Assembly: GCA_026786155.1 (NCBI GenBank)
Contig: JAJAYR010000119.1
Location: forward strand, 1 to 6,047
DNA: 6,047 nt
Direction of reading: 5' to 3'
Origin: Pyrinomonadaceae bacterium
GTDB taxonomy: Bacteria > Acidobacteriota > Blastocatellia > Pyrinomonadales > Pyrinomonadaceae
A program made the translations under genes and the position numbers. The stretch's first letter is position 1. The number at the start of each line of letters is the position of its first letter. Below the pieces are notes generated by a model. That model did no database searches. It saw nothing but the letters and a program-made list of their open reading frames with translations, and was not told where the DNA came from. Shown here piece by piece: positions 1-6,045 of this stretch.

Positions 1-1551
1 GCTCCGGGGGAACGCCGTCAACGCCCACAAAATAATCGAAATCGCTAAAATCACCGTTCCGGCGCGTTTTAGAAACTGCCAGCCGTTGTTCAGCATATTT
101 TGAATGACGCTCCGAAAATTCGGCAGACGATACGGCGGAAGTTCCATTACGAACGGCGGCGGCGGCGATTTGAGAATCGTTTTCTTCAGAATAAACGCAA
201 CGATGACCGCCGTAATAATGCCTAGCGAATACATCGCCAGCATCAGAACCGCGCCGACCGAAATGAAGCCGAAAAACGTCTGTCCGGCGAAAAACGTCGC
301 AATCATTAGTGCATAAACCGGCAGCCGCGCCGAACACGACATAAACGGCGCAATCATTATCGTCGCCAAACGGTCTTTCGGACTTTCAATCGTGCGCGTC
401 GCCATAATGCCCGGAATCGCGCAGGCGAAACTCGACATCAGCGGCAGAAACGCTTTGCCGTGAAGCCCGACTTTGCTCATTAACTTGTCGAGCAGAAATG
501 CGGCGCGAGCCATATAGCCCGTGTCTTCGAGAATCGAAATGAATAGAAAAAGTAATAAAATCTGCGGCAGAAATATCAAAATGCCGCCGACTCCGGCAAT
601 CACGCCGTCAACCAGCAAATCGGTCAGCAAGCCTTCGGGCAGACTCGCCCGCGTGAAATCGCCCAACGCGCCGAATCCGGCTTCGAGCAAATCCATCGGC
701 AATGTCGCCCACGAAAATATCGCCTGAAAGACCAGCAGCAGAACGCCGATTAAAATCGCCAGCCCGAAAAATTTATGCGTCAAAACGCGGTCAATCTTTT
801 CCGAGATGTGGCGTTGTTCGGTTCGTTTCGGCACGACCGATTCCTGATAGACTTCGGAAATAAAATTGTAGCGGGCGAAGATTTTTTTGTTGATCGCGTC
901 GTCGTCCTGAAGGCTGAGATGAATAAAATCCAAATCGCCAGCCGCGCCGGAAAATGTTTGGTTAGTTGAAAACGGTTGATTATTTGCCGCCTCAAAAACT
1001 TTTTCGGCGAGTTCTTCGACTCCGATTTTCTGCGTCGCTTTGACTTCGACAACCGGAATTTTAAGCAGTTCGGCGAGTTTTTTCGTGTCAATTTCGAGGC
1101 TTTGTTTTTCGGCGACGTCAACCATCGTCAGCGCGATGACAATCGGGATTTTGTATTCGAGAAGCTGCGTTACAAGGTAAAGATTACGTTCGAGATTGGT
1201 CGCGTCAATAACGGCGATAATCGCGTCGGGCTTTGGCAAATCGGCGAGTTTGCCGGTCAAAACGTCGCGGGCGATTTGCTCGTCCATCGAAGTCGCGTCA
1301 AGGCTGTAAAGTCCCGGAAGGTCAATCAAACGCGCCGTGCGGTCGTTCAATTTCCAGAAACCTTCCTTGCGCTCGACCGTGACGCCCGAATAATTCGCCA
1401 CCTTTTGGCGCATTCCCGTCAGCGCGTTGAACAGCGTCGTCTTGCCCGCGTTCGGGTTGCCTGCCAGGGCAATTACCAAAGCCGCATTGTTGATTTGCCC
1501 GTTTGGTCTGGTTGTTTGCCGGATTACTTGATCGGCGACTTTCGGATTCAT
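1..1551 (-). CDS. feoB: Ferrous iron transporter FeoB, 3' end cut off by the window
   Basis: GTP-dependent inner-membrane Fe(II) importer; 517 residues are visible and the frame runs open to base 1, so the C-terminal part of the membrane domain is missing (family members are usually about 650-800 residues). The N-terminal G domain shows the P-loop GNPNAGKTT (residues 31-39), the FeoB-typical switch I NYSGVTVERK (T58), G3 DLPG (77-80) and a G4-like LTMVD near residue 145, where the first position is Thr rather than the common Asn. A linker/GDI region follows, then hydrophobic segments from about residue 255. The membrane core has the family signature CAIPGIMATR (377-386) and MSCSARLPVY (404-413), each with a conserved Cys. 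The ATG overlaps the feoA stop as ATGA, implying translational coupling. There is no strong ribosome binding site, only TTGGAAA within feoA. No frameshift or internal stop in the visible part. Identity is very secure. Confidence 0.97.
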   Translation of the reverse strand, partial: MNPKVADQVIRQTTRPNGQINNAALVIALAGNPNAGKTTLFNALTGMRQKVANYSGVTVERKEGFWKLNDRTARLIDLPGLYSLDATSMDEQIARDVLTGKLADLPKPDAIIAVIDATNLERNLYLVTQLLEYKIPIVIALTMVDVAEKQSLEIDTKKLAELLKIPVVEVKATQKIGVEELAEKVFEAANNQPFSTNQTFSGAAGDLDFIHLSLQDDDAINKKIFARYNFISEVYQESVVPKRTEQRHISEKIDRVLTHKFFGLAILIGVLLLVFQAIFSWATLPMDLLEAGFGALGDFTRASLPEGLLTDLLVDGVIAGVGGILIFLPQILLLFLFISILEDTGYMARAAFLLDKLMSKVGLHGKAFLPLMSSFACAIPGIMATRTIESPKDRLATIMIAPFMSCSARLPVYALMIATFFAGQTFFGFISVGAVLMLAMYSLGIITAVIVAFILKKTILKSPPPPFVMELPPYRLPNFRSVIQNMLNNGWQFLKRAGTVILAISIILWALTAFPRS

Positions 1552-1784
1552 TGAGGAATTTCCAAACTTTGCACTTCAATCGTGTCCGCTTCGTTTCTCC
1601 GCATCGCCAGATGATAGCCGCGCACGCGGATTTCCAAAGGGTCGCCGAACGGCGCGGATTTAATCACCCGAACGGACACGCCCGGCACGATGCCCATTTC
1701 CATCAAACGCCTGGTTATCGGACTGTTTCCGTGGACGGTCAAAACTTTGGCGGTCGCGCCGACTGGCAAATTGGTTAGATTCAT
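1548..1784 (-). CDS. feoA: FeoA, small SH3-like partner of the FeoB iron transporter
   Basis: A 78-residue cytoplasmic protein of the FeoA family, a small beta-barrel domain that supports FeoB-mediated Fe(II) uptake. Family-typical features are NLTNLPVGATAKV at the N terminus, the central RRLMEMGIVPGVSVRV block, APFGDPLEIRVRGYHLAMRR, and a short acidic tail. I chose the ATG at 1784, giving MNLTNLPVG. The frame has an upstream ATG at 1850, but that would add 22 Lys/Ile/Asn-rich residues unlike FeoA and would place the start inside the probable promoter. The stop overlaps the feoB start by 4 bases. The bases before the ATG (TATCAAAATA) contain no Shine-Dalgarno. First gene of feoAB, about 38 bases below the predicted transcription start. 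Confidence 0.94.
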   Translation of the reverse strand: MNLTNLPVGATAKVLTVHGNSPITRRLMEMGIVPGVSVRVIKSAPFGDPLEIRVRGYHLAMRRNEADTIEVQSLEIPQ

Positions 1785-1828
1785 TATTTTGATAAAGTAT
1801 TTTTTGGTCAATCGTCTTATTGAATTTG

Positions 1829-1857
1829 ATTGTAAGTTAATTGAAATCAATTTTCAA
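1829..1857 (-). promoter_or_regulatory. Probable sigma70-type promoter of feoAB
   Basis: Read on the minus strand, a -35 element TTGAAA (1857-1852) is followed by a 17-base spacer and a -10 element TACAAT (1834-1829). Both match the sigma70 consensus at four or five of six positions with optimal spacing. Transcription would begin near 1822, leaving a leader of about 38 bases before feoA. The setting, a 162-base AT-rich gap after the DUF3108 gene, is where a separate feoAB promoter is expected. Inferred from sequence only. Confidence 0.6.
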
Positions 1858-1859
1858 TT
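1839..1859. promoter_or_regulatory. Perfect palindrome over the feoAB -35 element, candidate operator
   Basis: The 21-base site AATTGAAA-TCAAT-TTTCAATT has two perfect 8-base inverted arms (1839-1846 and 1852-1859). One arm contains the -35 hexamer of the predicted feoAB promoter, so a bound dimer would block RNA polymerase. Position and symmetry suit an iron-responsive repressor of the Fur or DtxR/MntR type, which commonly control feo operons. The sequence is not a clear match to the classical Fur box (GATAATGATAATCATTATC) that I can recall, so the regulator is unknown. AT-rich DNA makes chance palindromes more likely. Confidence 0.4.
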
Positions 1860-1880
1860 TCAACAAATGAATTTATCGAG

Positions 1881-1946
1881 TAAATGAGAAATGAAATATG
1901 AGAATCGCAGTCGGACGTTCATTTCTCATCTCTCACTTCTCATTTA
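1881..1946. repeat. Short purine-rich tandem and inverted repeat patch between the DUF3108 gene and feoA
   Basis: Just below the TGA of the DUF3108 gene, the minus strand reads GAGAAGT-GAGAGAT-GAGAAAT, three degenerate heptads. The same motif returns in inverted form. The 12-base arm ATGAGAAATGAA (1884-1895) is the exact reverse complement of 1918-1929 (22-base loop), and the 10-base arm TAAATGAGAA (1881-1890) is that of 1937-1946. The transcript could therefore fold in alternative hairpins at the end of the pyrF operon. The stems are AT-rich and no T-run follows on the minus strand, so this is not a standard intrinsic terminator, although a role in 3'-end formation is possible. Confidence 0.6.
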
Positions 1947-3524
1947 TCAAGGTTGTTTCGGCGCGATTTGCTTTTCGGAAACGAGGTCGGCTCGATAAGT
2001 TCCGAACGACAGGCGCAGCGGCAGACGTTTTTCGTCGTTGCCGAGCCACAGACGTAAATTATATTGGTCAATCGCCGGATTGCCCGTGTTGATTGAAATA
2101 AGCTGTGCCGAAATCGTTTCGCCGCGCAGATTGATAATATCGGCGGTCGCCGGTCGGAGCGTGAAAACGTAGTCTTTCGAGTCGAGAAAAACGGCGACGC
2201 GCGTGTCGTTGACCGGATTCGTCAAATCCTTGCTCGGCTTGAGATTGAACGAGCGAATCGCGTAAGCCAGCGATAAAATGCTGTGCGTCCCGACGGGAAT
2301 TTCCATCTGATTGCCGTTATTGCTCACCGCCGCGCCGGTTCTCTGGTCGAATAAAACCTGCTGGTTAAACGCGCTCAACGCGCCGTTTAATTTCAACTCG
2401 ATTTGCTGCGGCGCGAGCGATTCGGGATTAACCTGCGCCCGAATTGCATCGTTCAATTTAAAAATCTGCTGATTCGGCTGAGTTTCCGTCACCGTCGCCG
2501 TCAAAAGCAAACTGTCCTGTCCCGAATACTGTTTGCGTTCCTTAGCTTGCAGCGCGATTAACCCGATTAACTGCCCGCCGTTGGTAATTTGATATTCCAA
2601 AGTTTCGCCCAACTCGAAGGGCAATTCCTTCGGCAGCGGTTGATTTTCGATATACGGTGTCGGCGTGACGATTGGTTTTGGCGTAACGACCGGACGCGGC
2701 GACGGCGCGGCAACCGGCGGCAGTTCGGCGGAATTTTCCGGCTCGATAGTTTGAATGCTGGCAATTTCGGCGCGAAAAACGCCTTTCGCGGTTTTGAATC
2801 GAATCAAAACCGGAATTCGGGCTTCGTCCGCGCTGAAATTTATGGTGAGATTTTTAATGCCGTTTTCAGTTAAAAAATTGCTTTCAACCGTCGAAACACT
2901 CGTTTCAAATTCGCCCGCCGCATTTTTAAATTTTTCGCTTTTGCCCGTATTTAAAAATGTGGCGTTATAAATTTTATCGTCTTCCTGAAAATTGAAACTT
3001 CCGCTGCCGCCCGCGTTTCGGGCTTGGTAAATAACGGTCAGCAAGTCGTTATATGCCGTCGGATTAACGGTGAAATTGCCGACCGTTTCCTTCGGCGTAA
3101 CTCCTTCGTTCGACATTTTGCGAATATACAGCGGCAAACCCGAATCGCTCGCGGCATAGGTCGTGCGCGATTCGTCAATTAAATAAAACGCGCTGACGAG
3201 TTCGTTAGTTTTGATTTTTGAACGCAGTTCAACCGCATCCTTGTCGCCCAATCTGCCGCGCGAAACAACGTAAGTTTCGGCGTAGGCGGCGTTGTTCAAA
3301 TTGGCGAAGGAGACGTTATAAGTCAGCCGTTCGCCAATGCGAAATGGTGTCGGCGGCAATGTTTGAACTTTTGGTTGAGTCTGCGCGGAGGCGGTTTGTA
3401 AATTATGAAAAACGAACGCGCCAATCAAAGCGAAGGCGGCGAAAAGTAAAAACAATCGCGCGTGAGTTTGAACGAAAGCGTTGATTTGTTTGAGGTTAAC
3501 AGCTTGAATATTACTTTGACTCAT
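1947..3524 (-). CDS. Exported protein with two DUF3108-like domains in tandem
   Basis: A 525-residue protein of unknown function. Residues 24-47 form a hydrophobic export segment (LFLLFAAFALIGAFVF) ending in ASA before Gln48, so it is probably cleaved or anchored and acts in the periplasm or envelope. The first domain begins FRIGERLTYNVSF (61-73) and runs to about 262. Its end, DEARIPVLIRFKTAKGVFRAEI, resembles the end of DUF3108 domains. A Pro-rich linker (269-302, several TP and PxP motifs) leads to a second domain that begins with the matching motif FELGETLEYQI (303-313) and runs to about 515. The shared F-x-[IL]-G-E-x-L-x-Y opening suggests internal duplication. The ATG lies 8 bases after the pyrF stop, so it is very likely co-transcribed with pyrF. 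There is no Shine-Dalgarno (AAATTTTA precedes the ATG). The gene ends with tandem stops TGA-TAA. The DUF3108 assignment is from motif memory. Confidence 0.85.
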   Translation of the reverse strand: MSQSNIQAVNLKQINAFVQTHARLFLLFAAFALIGAFVFHNLQTASAQTQPKVQTLPPTPFRIGERLTYNVSFANLNNAAYAETYVVSRGRLGDKDAVELRSKIKTNELVSAFYLIDESRTTYAASDSGLPLYIRKMSNEGVTPKETVGNFTVNPTAYNDLLTVIYQARNAGGSGSFNFQEDDKIYNATFLNTGKSEKFKNAAGEFETSVSTVESNFLTENGIKNLTINFSADEARIPVLIRFKTAKGVFRAEIASIQTIEPENSAELPPVAAPSPRPVVTPKPIVTPTPYIENQPLPKELPFELGETLEYQITNGGQLIGLIALQAKERKQYSGQDSLLLTATVTETQPNQQIFKLNDAIRAQVNPESLAPQQIELKLNGALSAFNQQVLFDQRTGAAVSNNGNQMEIPVGTHSILSLAYAIRSFNLKPSKDLTNPVNDTRVAVFLDSKDYVFTLRPATADIINLRGETISAQLISINTGNPAIDQYNLRLWLGNDEKRLPLRLSFGTYRADLVSEKQIAPKQP

Positions 3525-3532
3525 TAAAATTT

Positions 3533-4255
3533 TCAGATGTTTGCCATCTCTTCTAAAATTTGCCGCGCGGCTGAAACTCGATTTTCCGCCTGCCCAATCG
3601 GGCGACCGATGACCAGATAATTCGCGCCCGCGGCAATCGCTTCGCTTGCCGTCGTTACACGTCTTTGGTCGTCGAAAGTTTCAAGTTTTCGGCTTCTGAT
3701 TCCGGGCGTAATGACTAAAAAATCTTTATTTTCCACGTTTTTGCGAATCAGCGCAGTTTCCAGCGGCGAAGCGACCACGCCGTCCAAACCGCACTTTGCC
3801 GTTAGCTGCGCCAATTTCAAAACCTGCGCGTCCGTTTCGGCTTCGATTCCGACTTCCTTTAGAGTCGCCTGATTTGCGCTGGTCAAAACCGTTACGCCGA
3901 TAATTTTCGGTTTTTGGAGATTTTCCCTTTCGCAAATTTCGCCGACCGTTTCAACCGTTCGCCGCATCATTTCCGCGCCGCCGAGCGCGTGGACATTAAA
4001 CATCCAAACGCCGAGCCGCGCCACTTCGATTGACGCTTTCGCCGTCGTATTCGGAATGTCGTGAAATTTCACGTCCAAAAAAACCCGAATGCCCGCTTCG
4101 ACCGTTTCCCGAACGAAAGATGCGCCCGCCGCCGTAAAAAGTTGCAGCCCGATTTTAAACGCGCCGACTTCGCCGCGCAGTTCGGCGATTATTTCACGCG
4201 CTTCTTTGGCGGTTTCGACATCGAGGGCGACGATTATTTTTTCTTGGTCGGTCAC
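3533..4255 (-). CDS. pyrF: Orotidine-5'-phosphate decarboxylase
   Basis: Cytoplasmic TIM-barrel enzyme that decarboxylates OMP to UMP, the last step of de novo pyrimidine synthesis. At 240 residues it has the usual length of the short bacterial type. Visible active-site residues are D12 in IIVALDV, K34 in FKIG, and the signature DVKFHDIPNT (61-70), giving the K34/D61/K63/D66 charge network. Phosphate-binding elements are TPGIR (183-187) and VIGRPI (215-220). All catalytic residues are present, so it should be active. The start is GTG at 4255, 6 bases after the stop of the TPR gene. No ATG, GTG or TTG lies in frame just upstream and no Shine-Dalgarno is visible, so expression probably depends on coupling to the upstream gene. 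Second gene of the TPR-pyrF-DUF3108 unit, away from other pyr genes. Confidence 0.96.
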   Translation of the reverse strand: MTDQEKIIVALDVETAKEAREIIAELRGEVGAFKIGLQLFTAAGASFVRETVEAGIRVFLDVKFHDIPNTTAKASIEVARLGVWMFNVHALGGAEMMRRTVETVGEICERENLQKPKIIGVTVLTSANQATLKEVGIEAETDAQVLKLAQLTAKCGLDGVVASPLETALIRKNVENKDFLVITPGIRSRKLETFDDQRRVTTASEAIAAGANYLVIGRPIGQAENRVSAARQILEEMANI

Positions 4256-4261
4256 TAAATT

Positions 4262-5479
4262 TTATTCGATGGCTTGATAGATTCGTTCACGGAAAAATTG
4301 GCTCAAACGGCGCGAGCCGCCGGTTAAAAGGTGATTTTTTTCCCGTTTGAAATGTTGAAACGGCAGCGCGATTTCGAGTTTTGGGAAGTTTTTCTTTTTC
4401 AAGAATTCCATACATTGGGCGCCCGTTTCTCTTGATTCGAGCGCGGCGGCGCGGGCGTTGTTCGCGCTTTCTTCATTGCCCGCAAACTCATAAATGACGC
4501 TTTGCATAAACCACGCATCGGCGTATTTGATGTCGCGGGAAATCGCCGCTTGAAAATGGTTCAGAGCCGCGTCGAACTTACCGGTTTGAAAATAACCTGC
4601 GCCGATTAAATAATGAATTTCGGGCGCGTCGGCATCTTCCAGAGCCTGTTTGAACGCCGCCAAACTTTCCGTCCAATTCGCTTCAAACGCCGCCAGCATT
4701 CCCCAAACATAATTGACGCAAAAGGTTTTATCAGCGGCGGAAACCAGCACGCTCAACAGCTTTCGCGCTTTTTCGGTTTCCGCCGCGTCGCCGTAAATCA
4801 CGCCGAGCAGCAATAAAACCTTCGCATTCTGCGGTTCAATCTCAAATGCTTGTTCGAGAGTCTTCTTTGCCGAATCAAATTTATCGGCGCGAAAAAGATG
4901 TTCGGCGATGAAACAGAGCAGCGGAACATTTTTCGGCGACACAAGCGCGGCGCGTTCGAGATTGAGAAACGCCTGTTTTTCTTCCTTCGCGTCAAGAAGT
5001 TTAACTCCTTCTTTAACCAGATGCGCGAAAAGTTCCGTTTGTTTCGCATCGTGCGCGGCGAAGATTTCGTGCAGAAGTTTTTCCCGTTTGCTGTTCGCCG
5101 TCTGCTTTTCCTTTTTTTCGTTGAGCAGTTCGAGCGTGTTTTGACTGAGCATTTCCGATAAATCGGGATTGAATTTTTCGAGCGTTTCAAAAAACGACTG
5201 AAGCAGAGTGTGGTCGCGCTGAAATGATTTGGCTTCGCGGCTGATAAATTCGAGAGCCATCGCCAGTTGTTCAGTCGCCTGCGCGAGCCGCAGCTCCAGC
5301 AAGGACACTCGTTCTAAAATATGGTCTTCGTAATAAGACGGAACGTAATTCGTATCGTATTTCAGCGACTGCGGGAACACGACGAGCAACAGGCGAGTGC
5401 CGCACTTCCGGCAAATCGTTTCGCCGAGATTATTCGCCGCGCGGCAGCTTTGGCAGTAACAGGCAATTTTTTTTTCCAC
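4262..5479 (-). CDS. Zinc-ribbon plus TPR-repeat protein upstream of pyrF
   Basis: A 405-residue protein with no assignable enzymatic role. It opens with a four-Cys zinc ribbon, C9-x2-C12 and C23-x2-C26, with the GT-rich knuckle typical of small ribbons. A long helical, probably coiled-coil stretch follows (about 51-146, rich in Leu/Glu/Lys). About six TPR-like helix pairs fill 149-352; the clearest are FDSAKKTLEQAFEIEPQN and YFQTGKFDAALNHFQAAI. A basic tail (about 353-405) ends the protein. No signal peptide or membrane segment is seen, so it is likely a cytoplasmic scaffold for protein contacts. The start is GTG at 5479. The frame is open further up to a TAG at 5558-5560 but has no ATG, GTG or TTG there, so GTG is the first usual start. 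No Shine-Dalgarno; AAAAAAGAA precedes it. It sits 11 bases below a large repeat hairpin and 6 bases above pyrF. Confidence 0.88.
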   Translation of the reverse strand: MEKKIACYCQSCRAANNLGETICRKCGTRLLLVVFPQSLKYDTNYVPSYYEDHILERVSLLELRLAQATEQLAMALEFISREAKSFQRDHTLLQSFFETLEKFNPDLSEMLSQNTLELLNEKKEKQTANSKREKLLHEIFAAHDAKQTELFAHLVKEGVKLLDAKEEKQAFLNLERAALVSPKNVPLLCFIAEHLFRADKFDSAKKTLEQAFEIEPQNAKVLLLLGVIYGDAAETEKARKLLSVLVSAADKTFCVNYVWGMLAAFEANWTESLAAFKQALEDADAPEIHYLIGAGYFQTGKFDAALNHFQAAISRDIKYADAWFMQSVIYEFAGNEESANNARAAALESRETGAQCMEFLKKKNFPKLEIALPFQHFKREKNHLLTGGSRRLSQFFRERIYQAIE

Positions 5480-5490
5480 TTCTTTTTTGA

Positions 5491-5608
5491 GTCTGGAAAG
5501 TCCGGGAAGTCTGGGAAGTCTAGAAAGTCCCGATAGGTTAAAGGCTTCCCAGACTTTCTAGACTTCCCAGACTTTCTAGACTTCCCAGACTTTCTAGACT
5601 TCCCAGAC
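5491..5608. repeat. Inverted nonamer tandem array between the CPCC gene and the TPR gene
   Basis: On the plus strand, 5546-5608 is seven perfect nonamers alternating TTCCCAGAC and TTTCTAGAC (an 18-base unit, 3.5 copies). After a spacer, 5491-5529 holds four related nonamers in the opposite orientation (GTCTGGAAA, GTCCGGGAA, GTCTGGGAA, GTCTAGAAA) plus GTC. The stretch 5509-5529 is an exact 21-base reverse complement of 5552-5572. In register the pairing extends to 39 bases with four mismatches. The array starts 2 bases after the stop codon of the small gene and ends 11 bases before the GTG of the TPR gene. The transcript should form a strong hairpin there, which could end transcription, stabilise the upstream mRNA, or hide the TPR start. 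It is not a CRISPR: no spacers and units far too short. Confidence 0.93.
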
Positions 5609-5610
5609 TC

Positions 5611-5898
5611 TTAATCCAAGTCCAACGGATTTCTGAACGGTTCGCCCGAATCCGTGTCGGCGCGTTTCAGAGCCTCTTGAAATTTTTCTTCCAAAATTCG
5701 TTGGCGGTCTTTTTGCGACGACATTTCTTGGGCGAAGATGTTTTCGCGCAACTCTTTTTGTTTACCGAGTGCGCCCTGCAAATCCTCGAACGAGCCGAGT
5801 TTTTTTGCTTTTTCCTCGTGTGCCAGAATCGCTCCGGTTTGCGCGTCAATCGTCAAAACGGCTTCGCAGCACGGACAAATAATGCTGAACTTTTCCAT
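5611..5898 (-). CDS. Small CPCC zinc-ribbon-like protein with a helical C-terminal half
   Basis: A 95-residue protein of unknown function. Near the N terminus is ICPCCEAVLTIDAQTGAIL, where C8-x2-C11 (plus C10) looks like the first knuckle of a zinc ribbon and TIDAQTGAIL like its beta hairpin. No second CxxC follows, so zinc would have to be bound by a dimer or another ligand, or the domain is a degenerate ribbon. Residues about 28-80 are charged and Glu/Lys/Gln-rich, probably a long helix or coiled coil, and the tail is acidic (NPLDLD). The start is ATG at 5898, preceded by AT-rich AATTATATT and no Shine-Dalgarno. It lies upstream of the TPR gene, which also begins with a Cys ribbon, and downstream of a partial ORF 21 bases away. 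It has normal composition and a plausible protein sequence, so I consider it real. Confidence 0.8.
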   Translation of the reverse strand: MEKFSIICPCCEAVLTIDAQTGAILAHEEKAKKLGSFEDLQGALGKQKELRENIFAQEMSSQKDRQRILEEKFQEALKRADTDSGEPFRNPLDLD

Positions 5899-5919
5899 AA
5901 TATAATTAATTCTACTTTG

Positions 5920-6045
5920 TCAGATTAAAAACTGCCTTCGTCGCACAATGTCCTTTTGCCGAACTCGATGTCTTTGATGGATAGTTTCCATCAGTATTTC
6001 CGGCTCATCCAACTTGTTTTTGAGGATGTTTCCTAACATCAATTT
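5920..6045 (-). CDS. C-terminal end of an unidentified ORF entering from outside the window
   Basis: On the minus strand one frame stays open from the window edge to a TGA at 5922-5920, 41 codons, while the other two frames are closed by early stops. The peptide is charged and helical in character (LDEPEILMETIHQRHR, then VRRRQFLI). It could be the end of a longer gene or a short ORF beginning at an ATG at 6039 (39 residues). It stops 21 bases before the CPCC gene, a spacing that would fit an operon. I recognise no family, and an open frame of this length can arise by chance, so it is a tentative call. Confidence 0.35.
   Translation of the reverse strand, partial: KLMLGNILKNKLDEPEILMETIHQRHRVRQKDIVRRRQFLI

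Noticed and set aside
780..1121. 113-codon minus-strand open frame
   Set aside because: A different frame of the same strand as feoB, with Lys/Arg/Ser-rich low-complexity content; the feoB frame carries the family motifs here.
976..1554. 192-codon plus-strand open frame
   Set aside because: It lies entirely antisense to the well-conserved FeoB G domain and has an Arg/Phe-rich composition typical of a reverse-strand shadow.
1785..1850. 22-residue N-terminal extension of FeoA from the ATG at 1850
   Set aside because: The extra residues are unlike FeoA and the region holds the likely -10 element and part of the palindrome; the ATG at 1784 gives a normal FeoA start.
1884..1929. Intrinsic terminator of the pyrF operon
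   Set aside because: The stem is 12 base pairs but AT-rich, the loop is 22 bases and no T-run follows on the minus strand, so it is recorded as a repeat instead.
4798..5190. 130-codon minus-strand open frame
   Set aside because: An off-frame shadow inside the TPR gene, almost all Arg/Lys/Asn/Ser, with no recognisable fold.
5491..5608. CRISPR array
   Set aside because: Units are 9 or 18 bases, contiguous without spacers, and partly inverted; no cas genes are nearby.
5901..5906. Plus-strand TATAAT as a divergent promoter
   Set aside because: There is no -35 element 16-18 bases upstream and no plus-strand gene follows it.
5899..5919. Promoter for the small CPCC gene
   Set aside because: AT-rich hexamers such as TAGAAT are present but no -35 element lies at a suitable distance.
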